64,000 bases of DNA from Gottschalkia purinilytica (GCF_001190785.1 NZ_LGSS01000001.1:248001-312000), one strand, 5' to 3'. Numbered from the stretch's first letter, positions 16,664-25,592 are shown. The notes: generated by a model not told the origin, from the sequence alone. Numbers and translations are program-made.

Positions 16664-16940
16664 TATCGATATATATGCTAAAACATACTACAATTAATAT
16701 ATTTAGTATAAGCAAATACATTAAGTTTGGATTACCTTTCAGATTTAACTCATCTACTAGAATACCTTCCTGTATAAGTGTTATTGCAGATATCAATATC
16801 CAAATAATCGAGTTAATTATATATGATTTAAATGTTATATCTTTTTTTAATAAAAAATATGTATTTAATAATATAGTAATCATAGCAATTACACTATATA
16901 TAGTATAATAACCTATATTGAAGTTTGTAAAATTGTTCAT
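16647..16940 (-). CDS. Small membrane protein (97 aa)
   Basis: About three transmembrane segments (YTIYSVIAMITILLNTYFLL; IINSIIWILISAITLI; LMYLLILNILIVVCFSIYI) and a basic C-terminus (DKKRDI). An AGGAGGATAT site is seen before ATG. There are no catalytic motifs and no family I recognise. It lies in the same direction as, and downstream of, the membrane protein gene at 17067-17447, about 125 bases apart, and could be cotranscribed with it. Confidence 0.55.
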   Translation of the reverse strand: MNNFTNFNIGYYTIYSVIAMITILLNTYFLLKKDITFKSYIINSIIWILISAITLIQEGILVDELNLKGNPNLMYLLILNILIVVCFSIYIDKKRDI

Positions 16941-17066
16941 ATATCCTCCTACTTATTACTAATTATAAATTTTTCTACTTCTTCTAAAAGTATTTGTATC
17001 TTTAAGTTTAATATTTTTTAATGCAATACTAGTAAAACAAAAGTTATTTTTAATCTTATAAAATCA

Positions 17067-17447
17067 TTAGAAAATAAATAACCATATTAAAAATAAGAGA
17101 GATAACATAATCACATTAAAACCTATAATATCATTTATTATATATCTTTTTTTATCTCTCATATAGCTTAAAATATTAAAAATATTTATAGTAATCCAAG
17201 AGTAAATAAAGAAACCAAAGAATACAATATCTCCTAATCTCTCATTATTGAACATCATTAAAATAAAAATAAAAAATACATTTATTATTTTTGAAACATT
17301 TGAAGGTTTCTCTATCTCATTATCATCTTTTCTAATAAAATAGAATATTTTAGTAGAATATGTCTTTTTCTTAAATCTAATAATGTTATCGATTAAATCG
17401 TATAAAAGTAACAATGTAACTAATGCAATTAAAATTTTATCAAACAA
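17067..17447 (-). CDS. Small membrane protein (126 aa)
   Basis: A hydrophobic protein with about four membrane segments: an N-terminal one (ILIALVTLLLLYDLIDNII), a basic loop (RFKKKTYSTKIFYFIRKDDN), then VFFIFILMMF, DIVFFGFFIYSWITINIF and a C-terminal VIMLSLLFLIWLFIF. The proposed start has no strong ribosome site (AAGTTGTGATAGATATT), so the start is uncertain. No family is recognised. It sits between the spore-coat operon and the phosphoribosyltransferase in a region of decayed sequence, so transfer or decay is possible. Confidence 0.5.
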   Translation of the reverse strand: MFDKILIALVTLLLLYDLIDNIIRFKKKTYSTKIFYFIRKDDNEIEKPSNVSKIINVFFIFILMMFNNERLGDIVFFGFFIYSWITINIFNILSYMRDKKRYIINDIIGFNVIMLSLLFLIWLFIF

Positions 17448-18039
17448 TATCTATCACAACTTTCTCATAAATCAATTATAATTGATTATTGGTGTTTCCG
17501 AACTTTATTAAGTTATAGCAAGAACATTTTACCATGTACTGGATTAAATGTAAATAATTTAACTTTGTATATACTACAATCTGTAAAATAAAAAGTCCTA
17601 CTCCAAGAAGTAAGACACACAATTAAGTTAATATTTAATATTATGAATCTAACATATTACCTTATTCTCTTTATCACTTTTACGATTTTTAGATTTAATG
17701 CAATCGCTTCTGCCCTTATAATATCTTTTCTAAGATATAACCACTCAATATGATCTAACTCTCTTTTTATGCTGCTTCTCAATATTCAGTTATGTGATTA
17801 TATCATATATATTTAATTCCTAAGCAAATTAAAAGCCTTTAGCTATGATTATAATAAAATAATAGTATTATAATTACTATATCTTATATCAATAATTTAA
17901 GATTTATTGGTAAATTTATTTATATTGTACTTAAAATATATAAAAAAGAAAGTTCTCAATAAAATTTGAACTTTCTATATATTATAATAAATATTTAATT
18001 CTATCATACTATCTAAAGAAAATCTTCTTTTTTTATATA
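17448..18039. other. Intergenic with a 41-codon remnant
   Basis: About 590 bases. On the minus strand 17782-17657 reads RSSIKRELDHIEWLYLRKDI then IRAEAIALNLKIVKVIKRIR and stops. It opens at TTG without a ribosome site, so it is either a tiny gene or, more likely, a gene remnant. The rest is AT-rich and holds no feature I can name. Confidence 0.4.
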
Positions 18040-18588
18040 CTACTCAATAGGAAAAAGTGGTAACTTCTCAAGAAAAATAATATCATCTCGTTCAGCAGCA
18101 TCTCCTTCTGCTAAAATGGCAACTTTTGCTGAAACTATACCACCTGCAGCTCTTACAAGTTTCTCAACTGCAGCAATAGACTCACCTGTTGATATAACAT
18201 CATCAACTATAGCTACGCGTTTACCTCGTATAATTTCGACATCATGTCCATCAAGATAAAGCATCTGTTTTTTTTGGGTAGTTATTGAATTAACCTCACT
18301 TATAAGAGGAGTGCTCATGTATGGTTTTATAGATTTTCTTGCAACAATATATCTCTTCATTGAAAGCAAGCTAGCAATTTGATGTACAAGAGGTATGCCT
18401 TTCGCTTCTGCCGTAATCAGCCAATCAACTTGAGGCATTTTTTTTACAAGCTGTGATGATGCTGCATTAACAATTTCTACATCTCCCAATATTACAAATG
18501 ATGCAATAGCCAGCTTAGGCGAAACCTGCATAATTGGCAGATGTCGAGTAACACCTGCAACTTCTATTGTATAGACTTTTTCCTTCAT
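18040..18588 (-). CDS. Phosphoribosyltransferase family protein (purine type)
   Basis: A 182-aa type I PRTase. The start at MKEKVYTIEV (18588) is set by an AAAGGGGATG site; the open frame runs nine codons further up. The PRPP-binding loop is RVAIVDDVISTGESIAAVEK (hydrophobic-DD-hydrophobic-STG), and the pyrophosphate loop region is LITAEAKGIPLVHQIASL. The layout is like adenine/xanthine phosphoribosyltransferases, with the N-terminal hood AGVTRHLPIMQVSPKLAIAS unusual for apt. The base used (adenine, xanthine or another) cannot be fixed. No purine genes are adjacent. Confidence 0.8.
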   Translation of the reverse strand: MKEKVYTIEVAGVTRHLPIMQVSPKLAIASFVILGDVEIVNAASSQLVKKMPQVDWLITAEAKGIPLVHQIASLLSMKRYIVARKSIKPYMSTPLISEVNSITTQKKQMLYLDGHDVEIIRGKRVAIVDDVISTGESIAAVEKLVRAAGGIVSAKVAILAEGDAAERDDIIFLEKLPLFPIE

Positions 18589-18887
18589 AATAACATCCCC
18601 TTTACTGCTACACATAGCATAAAATAGTACTTTTTTCTCAATTACAATTCATAATAATAAATATAGGTTTTAGACTACTATTTAAATAAGTCCGATAAAT
18701 ATGAAAACGCTTTCAAAATAGGACCTATCTATGTGGAAAAGCATATCATAAACTTTTGTTTTCTACAAGCAAAAAATGTACAGATTTTTATTAGCAATAA
18801 TATAAAATTAGAAGAAAAAACTACAGCTAAATATACATGTTTCAAATGAAGGAAATTTCAAAACATACTTTAACATAAAAATAAAAG
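18589..18887. other. Intergenic, degraded
   Basis: About 300 bases upstream of the phosphoribosyltransferase. A short plus-strand stretch (QIFISNNIKLEEKTTAKYTC, about 18782-18841) looks coding-like but is closed by stops. No promoter was singled out. Confidence 0.4.
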
Positions 18888-18937
18888 CCTAGATGAACAT
18901 AGGAAATCATCTAGACTTTTATTAAAAAAGTTACGAT
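18888..18937. repeat. Hairpin repeat, copy 2
   Basis: AATAAAAGCCTAGATGA ... TCATCTAGACTTTTATT, same orientation and almost the same sequence as 16516-16565. It overlaps the start of the recombinase-tail remnant. Confidence 0.75.
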
Positions 18938-19070
18938 CTATAATAACACAATTGTATTAACTTCAATTGTGGTTTTTACTGGTGGAGATGGTGCATATAA
19001 GGTCTTATACAAAATTGATATACAAGGTTATAGGCATAATTATGACTATGTTATAAATTATTTATCATAA
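18915..19070 (+). pseudogene. C-terminal tail of a second serine recombinase, joined to an ssrA-type core
   Basis: The plus frame reads TFIKKVTIYNNTIVLTSIVV then FTGGDG, and continues AYKVLYKIDIQGYRHNYDYV and INYLS to a stop. Without any gap, its first 26 residues align with the end of the recombinase at 20640-22188 (TFIEKVVVFEDQINVYTIFD then IIGGDG): TFI.KV, two Ile and GGDG coincide. I read it as the right end of an older, related element followed by the left end of the newer one. The alignment is short, and part of it overlaps a hairpin repeat, so chance similarity is not excluded. Confidence 0.5.
18980..18993 (+). other. Candidate attachment core, left copy
   Basis: TGGTGGAGATGGTG differs by one base from the 3' end of ssrA as read on the plus strand at 22110-22123 (TGGTGGAGACGGTG). 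This is a G-rich match in an AT-rich genome, in the same orientation and bordering the recombinase-bearing segment. Confidence 0.5.
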
Positions 19071-19258
19071 AAAATAAATGAGAAATAAAAGAACTATATT
19101 GCTAAAGACCTTGAATTAGAGCATAAAAGAATAGCAAAAAATCATTATAAAAATGGTTATAATAATGTATAATTTATATATAAACTAACGAATAGTTGTT
19201 TTAAATAGCGAAGTAACGATTATTTATATTTTCTTGATGTTGGGGAGAGGTAAACAAA

Positions 19259-19708
19259 ATGAGTAAAAAAACATGTATTGTAGCTAATGTGTTGTTAGTA
19301 ATTTGGTTTTTCTTAAATATGGTAGGTTTTAGAATTGGAAATTTTATGTTGACTGAAATGGCATGGAAAGACGATGGAATCTTTTTTGTAATTTATATTG
19401 TGATGTTTCTTATCTTTTTGGCTAAAGACAAATATGGGAAATATTCTCTGACTATTTGGCTATCGCTTTGGTTTATTACGCAGTTTTTTAGTCATTGGTA
19501 CTATACAATTTTTGGAGTAACAGATAAAAAATTAACAACTTACAATAGAATATATGCAAATACATATCATCTCTTTCCTGCTTCAGACACAATTCTTGTT
19601 CCAGACTTGTATCACATTCTTCTGCATGGTTTTATTCTTGTAGCATTAGTATGTACAATAAGTTTTTGTATAAAAAGCAGATGGAAAAAGGAAGAGAGTA
19701 GTTGCTAA
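19259..19708 (+). CDS. Membrane protein, cargo of the ssrA-linked element
   Basis: A 149-aa protein with about four hydrophobic segments (CIVANVLLVIWFFLNMVGF; GIFFVIYIVMFLIFLA; LTIWLSLWFITQFFSHWYYT; IILLHGFILVALVCTISF-like C-terminal span) and a basic Cys-containing tail. A GGGGAGAGGT site precedes ATG. Its base use is slightly less AT-biased than its neighbours. A palindromic terminator follows. It lies between the two candidate attachment cores, so it is probably cargo of the mobile segment. No family was recognised. Confidence 0.65.
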   Translation: MSKKTCIVANVLLVIWFFLNMVGFRIGNFMLTEMAWKDDGIFFVIYIVMFLIFLAKDKYGKYSLTIWLSLWFITQFFSHWYYTIFGVTDKKLTTYNRIYANTYHLFPASDTILVPDLYHILLHGFILVALVCTISFCIKSRWKKEESSC

Positions 19709-19760
19709 AAATGAACATAATCTACAGTAAATTTATTGCACAATCTTAATAAATTGCATC

Positions 19761-19792
19761 AAATAAGGTAGTCTATATAGACTACCTTATTT
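19761..19792 (+). terminator. Perfect palindromic terminator
   Basis: AAATAAGGTAGTCTA immediately followed by its reverse complement, ending in TTATTT. It follows the membrane protein gene by about 50 bases. Confidence 0.75.
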
Positions 19793-19927
19793 AGTGTATC
19801 AAATCAACAATTTAGTCTAACAGAGCCTAATATTAAATATAGTAACTTCTACTTTCTTCGACAATTTTTTTATATTTATATTGGTATATTTATATGTAAT
19901 GAAAAAGATTACTTAGGAGGTTTTATA

Positions 19928-20551
19928 ATGGATGCTTTTTTAGGTGTTTTAGGTACTATAGGACTTATAGTTTGTTTAATTTCACTTGTAAAGAAAAAAG
20001 AAAAAAAGAAATGGGGAATTGGTCTTGGAATATCATTAGTTGCATTGATAGTTGCTTTTTCAATTAATCCATCTATTAACGACTCAAATAAAACTAAAAA
20101 AGATGATGATAATCTTAAAGTAGAGGAAAATACAGATGATAAGCAAAAAACATTTTCTGAAAAGGATGAAGAAAATGAGACTCAAAAAGAAGAACAATCA
20201 AATGATAGTTCTAAAAATCAAAATAATGCAAATGTAATAATTGATAAATCTATTTTAGAAGGTAATATAGGTGAAGGTGAAACTATAGAAGAGTTTTCAT
20301 CTAAAGATAATAATTTATTTATTAAGGTTAATTTAGGTGAAGGTAATAACTCCATCTCCAAAGAAGATTTAGCTTATTCTAGATTTTCTAGTTTAACTGA
20401 TGAATTACTAAAAGATGATTCTTGGAACAATGTAAATGTAGAATTTGTAGGAGTAGGTAAAATAACTATGAATAAGAGCCAAGCAGTAGTTAATGAATTT
20501 AATTTAAAGCATTTCAAAACAGAAGATATAATGAAAAATTTTAAGAAATAA
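19928..20551 (+). CDS. Membrane-anchored protein with acidic linker
   Basis: A 207-aa protein. Two N-terminal hydrophobic segments (AFLGVLGTIGLIVCLISLV; WGIGLGISLVALIVAFSI) flank a KKKEKKK loop. They are followed by a low-complexity acidic Asn/Glu/Lys linker (about 53-105) and a soluble C-terminal domain (about 107-205) with NIGEGETIEEFSSKDNNLFI and VEFVGVGKITMNKSQAVVNE. This double-span-plus-domain layout is common among proteins carried by Firmicute phages and integrative elements. It has an AGGAGG site and its own terminator, and lies directly upstream of the recombinase, so it is likely cargo. Function is unknown. Confidence 0.7.
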   Translation: MDAFLGVLGTIGLIVCLISLVKKKEKKKWGIGLGISLVALIVAFSINPSINDSNKTKKDDDNLKVEENTDDKQKTFSEKDEENETQKEEQSNDSSKNQNNANVIIDKSILEGNIGEGETIEEFSSKDNNLFIKVNLGEGNNSISKEDLAYSRFSSLTDELLKDDSWNNVNVEFVGVGKITMNKSQAVVNEFNLKHFKTEDIMKNFKK

Positions 20552-20562
20552 TGAATATAACT

Positions 20563-20590
20563 AAGCTACTACCTTAATTGGTAGTAGCTT
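20563..20590 (+). terminator. Intrinsic terminator
   Basis: AAGCTACTACC / GGTAGTAGCTT, an 11-bp perfect stem with a 6-base loop, between the membrane-anchored protein gene and the recombinase. Confidence 0.82.
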
Positions 20591-20639
20591 AATATAAAAA
20601 TTTAAATAGAACATATGTTTTATAGGAGGTTTTTTTGAT

Positions 20640-22188
20640 ATGAACGTAGCTGTAATTTATGCTAGATATTCTAGTGATAATCAAAGAGAAGAATCTATAG
20701 AAGCTCAAATTAGAGCTATAAAGGAGTATGCTAAAAGAAATAACACAAATATTTATAAAATATATGCGGATGAAGCACGATCGGCTACTACAGATAATAG
20801 ACCAGAGTTTTTAAAAATGATAAAAGATAGTGAATTAGGTTTATTTGATATGGTTATTGTTCATAAACTAGATCGTTTTTCACGTAATAGATATGATATT
20901 GCTTTTTATAAGAAACAATTAAAAAAGAATGGTGTTCGTTTGGTATCTGTTCTTGAGAACTTAGACGATAGTCCGGAGTCAATTATATTGGAATCTGTAC
21001 TTGAAGGTATGGCTGAATATTACTCTGCTAACTTAGCTAGAGAAATCATGAAAGGTTTAAAAGAAACTGCTCTACAATGTAAACATACAGGTGGTAAACC
21101 CCCTCTTGGATATGATGTTGCTGAAGATAAAACCTATATAATAAATAAAAAAGAAGCTCAAACAGTTAAAATAATTTTTGAAATCTATAGTAATGGATTT
21201 GGATACAACAAAATAATTGATAAATTAAATAATGAAGGATATAAAACAAAGACAGGAAAAAACTTTGGTAAAAACAGTATTCATGATATTTTAAAAAATG
21301 AAAAGTATAGGGGTATTTATGCTTTTAATAGAACAGCTAGAAAAGAAAATAGCAAAAGAAATCATAGAAAATCTAAACCGAGTAGTGAAATTATAAGAAT
21401 AGAAGGGGGGATTCCTAGAATAATAGACGATAATATTTGGAATAAAGTAAGAAAGCGTATGGATAGTAATAAAAATGCAACTAATAGAGCAAAAGAAACC
21501 TATTTACTTTCCGGATTAGTTTACTGTGGTAAGTAATAGTATAATGACTGGTAATAGGATTACAGGTGGACGAAATAAAGCCAAATATAGCTATTATGAA
21601 TGTAATAATAGGAGAAGGACTAAGTGTTGTAATATGAAGTCTATAAATAAAAATTATATTGAAGATTTAGTTATAAATAAATTAGAAAATAATTTTTTCA
21701 ATAAAAATGCTATAGAAACAATGGTTAGTAAGATTCATGAATATACAATTAATCAATCTTGTGAATTTAAAGAAGAGATCAAGCAATTTGAAATGGAAAT
21801 TAAAAAAGTAGAAAAAGAAATTGAAAATATAATTAATGCTATATCCGCTGGTATGTTTCATGAGTCTATGAAAGAAAAACTTAGTAATTTAGAAAATAAA
21901 AAATCATCATTGGCTTTAAGAATTGAAGAATATAATTTAAAACTTAAATTATATGTTCCAGAACCAAAGATGATTAAGAGTTATCTTAAATCAAATTCAA
22001 ATATAAAAATTAAAAACTTAGATGAGCAACAAAAAACTATTCGTACTTTTATAGAAAAAGTAGTAGTTTTTGAAGATCAAATTAATGTATACACAATTTT
22101 TGATATCATTGGTGGAGACGGTGGGAGTCGAACCCACGTCCGAAAGCACTTTACTAAGAGCTTCTCCGAGTGCAGTTGCTATATTTAA
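20640..22188 (+). pseudogene. Large serine recombinase, frameshifted at the zinc ribbon
   Basis: Frame 1 (20640-21536) carries the resolvase domain: VAVIYARYSSDNQREESIEA with the nucleophile Ser (about residue 11), KLDRFSRNRYD, and EGMAEYYSANLAREIMKGL; then the recombinase domain (GGKPPLGYDV ... NEKYRGIYAFNR). It stops at LLSGLVYCGK. The following frame continues with NSIMTGNRITGGRNKAKYSY then YECNNRRRTKCCNMKSI and a coiled coil to 22188. Restoring a GT after AAGT (about 21533) gives CGKCNSIM, the zinc-ribbon Cys pair, and one 510-520 aa protein of normal size. The last residues (GGSRTHVRKHFTKSFSECSC) are read from the antisense of ssrA. Unless the shift is an error, the enzyme is inactive. 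Confidence 0.85.
22110..22123 (+). other. Candidate attachment core, right copy (ssrA 3' end)
   Basis: TGGTGGAGACGGTG, the plus-strand reading of the tmRNA 3' end. It is the point at which the recombinase frame runs into the host gene, and it is matched 13 of 14 by 18980-18993. Confidence 0.55.
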
Positions 22189-22339
22189 AGTTCGCCTCTT
22201 AGCTTGCCTAGCAACAGGCCCTCTATTTGGCTATTTCCAATTTATCTGCTATAAGTCGGAAAAACCTTATAGTAGTTCCCTGCATACATTAACACTTAAC
22301 ATCTAATGGGCAGGACCATTAGAGTAAGTGGCCGCCTTA

Positions 22340-22369
22340 TTAGGCAGCTAAAGCGTAATTATCGTCTGC
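22340..22369 (-). other. tmRNA tag-peptide reading frame
   Basis: GCA GAC GAT AAT TAC GCT TTA GCT GCC then TAA: the degradation tag ADDNYALAA with the C-terminal LAA recognised by ClpXP-type proteases. Confidence 0.93.
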
Positions 22370-22473
22370 GTTTATAATTTAGTTGCCACTTTTAGCGTTG
22401 TTTGGCGACAACGACTCGCTACTCTTAGCTCTATACCCCCGTCGAAACCAAATTCGTCCCCAGGAATATTTTA

Positions 22474-22935
22474 TTAATATTTTTCACTAAGATGTCTTCT
22501 AATTCTTCTCTCAGCATCCTTCTTAGCGATATCTTGTCTCTTATCATATAGCTTTTTACCTTTAGCTAAAGAGAGTTCTATCTTTACTTTTCCATTTTTA
22601 AGATAAGCACTTAATGGTATCAAAGAATATCCTTTTTGGGTTATATACCCTATAAGTTTTCTTATTTCACTTTTATTTAATAATAATTTTCTTTTTCTTA
22701 GAGGGTCAACATTATATATATTCCCTTGTTCATAAGGGCTTATATGCATGTTATGAATAAACACCTCTCCATTTTCAACCATAGCATAACTATCCTTTAA
22801 ATTAAGTCTACCTTGTCTCATAGACTTAACCTCAGTTCCAGTTAATACTATCCCTGTTTCCATAGTATCTTCTATGAAAAAGTCATGTCTTGCTTTTCTA
22901 TTTGATGCTAATATTTTTCCTTTAACCTTGCTCAT
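22474..22935 (-). CDS. smpB: SsrA-binding protein SmpB
   Basis: A 153-aa SmpB that binds tmRNA and brings it to stalled ribosomes. The start [20 protein letters not shown] fits family N-termini, so the ATG at 22935 is preferred over an ATG four codons upstream; GGTGATTGAT lies just before it. Conserved segments are [40 protein letters not shown] and the C-terminal tail [20 protein letters not shown]. ssrA begins 12 bases downstream, an arrangement that would allow the pair to be co-transcribed. Confidence 0.97.
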   Translation of the reverse strand: MSKVKGKILASNRKARHDFFIEDTMETGIVLTGTEVKSMRQGRLNLKDSYAMVENGEVFIHNMHISPYEQGNIYNVDPLRKRKLLLNKSEIRKLIGYITQKGYSLIPLSAYLKNGKVKIELSLAKGKKLYDKRQDIAKKDAERRIRRHLSEKY

Positions 22936-23080
22936 ATCAATCACCATACCTTCTTAAGTGCATCCTTTATTATAGCAGAACATAATTAAAATGTCAATTG
23001 TCAGTATATGTTTTTTTATTTTTTTATTTTTCACTTAATAATATTATATTAAAAAACTTTAAAATTTTCTAATCAAATAA

Positions 23081-23135
23081 AGCAAAATTCTAAATCTTGA
23101 TGTAATTTTTAAAATCAAGATTTAAAAATTTTGCT
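23081..23135 (-). terminator. Hairpin between rnr and smpB
   Basis: AGCAAAATTCTAAATCTTGAT pairs with ATCAAGATTTAAAAATTTTGCT around a 10-base loop. It is a probable terminator of rnr, although the following T tract on the minus strand is short. Confidence 0.65.
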
Positions 23136-23153
23136 ATTTGTTAATATTTTATT

Positions 23154-25295
23154 TTATTCTTCTTCATCTTCTATTTCTTCGTTCTTTGCTAACGAAAAAT
23201 CTATTCGTCTATTTGCTAAACTTACTTTAGCCACTTTAATTCTAACCGTATCTCCTATTTTATATGAATTCTTACTTCTTTCACCTACAAATCCATATAT
23301 TTGGTCATCATAATGATAATAGTCATCTGTAAGAGTACTTATATGCACAAATCCTTCTATAGTATTGTCAAGTTCTACAAAGAATCCAGACGGTATAGCC
23401 CCTGACACTACTCCTTCATATTCTTCACCTATTTTATCTTCCATAAACTCTACTTTCTTTAAATCATCTGTTTCTCTTTCTGCTTCATCTGCCAATCTTT
23501 CTCTTCTAGATGATTGACTTGCAACCTCTGGTAGATGTGCTTTTAATTTTTCTATATCTTTTTCTGTTATTCTGCCATTTATGAAATCCTTTATTATCCT
23601 GTGAATTTGTAAATCTGGATATCTTCTTATAGGTGACGTAAAGTGACAATAATATTTTGTAGCTAATCCAAAGTGACTTTGACTTTCTGAACTATATATA
23701 GCTTTTTTTAATGATCTAAGCATTAATGTATTTATTACTGCCTCTTCTTTTTTACCTTCTATTTTTTTAAGTAGAGCTTGAAGTTCTTTTGGATGTATCT
23801 CTTGAGATCCTTTTAAGCTGTATCCAAAGTTATGAATAAATTTACTGAACTCATTTATTCTTTCTTCATCTGGATCTTCATGCACTCTATATAGAAAAGG
23901 AATTTCTGACCAATACATATATTCTGCTATAGTCTCATTACTTATTAACATGAATTCTTCTATTATTCTATTAGCTATTCTTCTATCATATTCAGAAATC
24001 TCTATTGGCTTTCCTTTTTCGTCTAAAATTATCTTAGATTCAGGAAAATCAAACTCTATGCTTCCTCTTTCTTCTCTTTTCTTGATAAGTATCTTACAAA
24101 GTTCTTCCATCATTTCTAACTCTTTTAGTATATGTTGATACTTTTTAGTTAAAGTTTCATCTTTATTCTCTAGTATGTCTGATATATCATCGTATACTAG
24201 TCTTTCTTTACTTTCAATGATTGATTCCACTACTTTATGTCCTAATACCTTTCCCTTATCATTTATCTCCATAAATATACTAAGAGTAAGTCTAGGTACT
24301 TTAGGATTCAAACTACATACTCCATTTGACAATTTTTCAGGTAACATAGGTATTACCCTATCTACAAGGTATACACTTGTTCCCCTTTTTAATGCTTCTT
24401 TATCTAAAGGTCTATTCTGTCTTACATAATGAGTTACATCTGCTATATGAACTCCTAGTTCGTAATTTCCGTTATCAAGTTTTTCTATTGAAACAGCATC
24501 ATCAAAGTCTTTGGCATCTGCTCCATCTATCGTAAATATAGTTTTGTCTCTTAAGTCCACTCTTCTTGCTATTTCTTTTTCTGGTATTTCTTCATCTATT
24601 GCTTCTGCTTCTTCAATTACATCTTCAGGAAACTCTTCAGGTAAGTTAAATTTCTTAATAATAGCAAGTATATCCGTTCCAGCATCATCTTTATAGCCTA
24701 ATATATTAATAACTCTTCCTTCTGGATTACGTCTTTTTTCTGGCCATTTTGTTATCTCTATCTCTACTATTTGATTAGTTTTAGCACCATTAAAGTCTGC
24801 CTTTGGTATAAAGACATCCATAGTTATTCTAGTATTTGTAGGTATAACAAATCCAAAATTTTTACTATTTTCAAAAACTCCTACAATTGTTTTGTTAGCT
24901 CTTTCTAATATTCTTATTATTTCTCCTTCTTGACTTCTTGAATCTTCACTTTTTAAATTTACTCTAGCTATTACTTTATCTCCATGCAAAGCTCCATTTA
25001 AATCTTGAGCCGAAATAAAAACATCACTTAGTTCTTTATCATCTGGAATTAAAAAACCATATCCCCTGTGATGTGCTTGAATAGTACCAACTACCAAGTT
25101 CATTCTTTCAGGTACTCCATAAGTACTTTGTCTTGTTTGAACTACTAATCCTTCCTTTTCCATTTCATCTAATATTTTATAAAAGTCTTTATATTGATTT
25201 TTTTCTATTTCAAAAAAACGAGCTAACTCTTCTTTTAACATAGGTTTATAAGCTTGTTCTCTCATGAATTCAACGATCTTATGTTTTATATTCAT
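23154..25295 (-). CDS. rnr: Ribonuclease R
   Basis: A 713-aa 3'-5' exoribonuclease of the RNB family. The N-terminal winged helix (KHKIVEFMREQAYKPMLKEE) is followed by two cold-shock domains (GTIQAHHRGYGFLIPDDKEL; ENSKNFGFVIPTNTRITMDV), the catalytic RNB domain beginning at FTIDGADAKDFDDAVSIEKL with the four-Asp metal site, HFTSPIRRYPDLQIHR, and a C-terminal S1 domain (YEGVVSGAIPSGFFVELDNT). It degrades structured RNA and works with SmpB-tmRNA in trans-translation in other bacteria, which suits its place next to smpB and ssrA. A TGGAGGAATAAA site precedes ATG. Confidence 0.96.
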   Translation of the reverse strand: MNIKHKIVEFMREQAYKPMLKEELARFFEIEKNQYKDFYKILDEMEKEGLVVQTRQSTYGVPERMNLVVGTIQAHHRGYGFLIPDDKELSDVFISAQDLNGALHGDKVIARVNLKSEDSRSQEGEIIRILERANKTIVGVFENSKNFGFVIPTNTRITMDVFIPKADFNGAKTNQIVEIEITKWPEKRRNPEGRVINILGYKDDAGTDILAIIKKFNLPEEFPEDVIEEAEAIDEEIPEKEIARRVDLRDKTIFTIDGADAKDFDDAVSIEKLDNGNYELGVHIADVTHYVRQNRPLDKEALKRGTSVYLVDRVIPMLPEKLSNGVCSLNPKVPRLTLSIFMEINDKGKVLGHKVVESIIESKERLVYDDISDILENKDETLTKKYQHILKELEMMEELCKILIKKREERGSIEFDFPESKIILDEKGKPIEISEYDRRIANRIIEEFMLISNETIAEYMYWSEIPFLYRVHEDPDEERINEFSKFIHNFGYSLKGSQEIHPKELQALLKKIEGKKEEAVINTLMLRSLKKAIYSSESQSHFGLATKYYCHFTSPIRRYPDLQIHRIIKDFINGRITEKDIEKLKAHLPEVASQSSRRERLADEAERETDDLKKVEFMEDKIGEEYEGVVSGAIPSGFFVELDNTIEGFVHISTLTDDYYHYDDQIYGFVGERSKNSYKIGDTVRIKVAKVSLANRRIDFSLAKNEEIEDEEE

Positions 25296-25555
25296 TTTAT
25301 TCCTCCATCTATAAAGTATTATAGTTCTAGTATATCTTTAATTTCTCTCATTAATTCTAATACTATACTAATAAATAATCTGTACTTAAATTATATGTAC
25401 ATATATTTAGCATTCAAATAATACATTCATTATAAAGTATTTATACAATCTAAAATTATATATTAATAAATATGTATTTAGATTATATACTATCATATAC
25501 ATATATTTACCTCTCAAGTAAAGATTTATTAATATAATTATAACTTTTTTTATAA
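25296..25555. other. AT-rich intergenic region
   Basis: About 260 bases upstream of rnr with several short direct AT repeats (ATATATTTA-type) but no gene or clear element. Confidence 0.45.
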
Positions 25556-25559
25556 ATAT

Positions 25560-25592
25560 TAAAAAGACATGTTACATATAACATGCCTTTTT
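25560..25592 (-). terminator. Terminator of ddl
   Basis: AAAAAG-CATGTTA / TAACATG-CTTTTT imperfect stem just after the ddl stop; T-rich on the minus strand. Confidence 0.75.

Larger units (their letters stand above)
22110..22461 (-). ncRNA. ssrA: tmRNA (ssrA)
   Basis: The 5' end reads GGGGACGAATTTGGTTTCGAC and the 3' end GACTCCCACCGTCTCCACCA, forming the tRNA-like acceptor (GGGGACG with CGTCTCC) and T arm (GTGGGTTCGAACCCAC-type). CCA is encoded. The tag frame on the minus strand (22369-22340) reads ADDNYALAA then TAATAA; the first Ala comes from the tRNA-like charge or the GCA resume codon. This is close to the clostridial tag ADDNFAIAA. It lies 12 bases downstream of smpB, its partner protein. 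Its 3' end is the apparent target of the serine-recombinase element. Confidence 0.97.

Noticed and set aside
22070-22306. Plus-strand frame across ssrA
   Set aside because: It is antisense to tmRNA. Only the end of the recombinase frame legitimately enters this gene.
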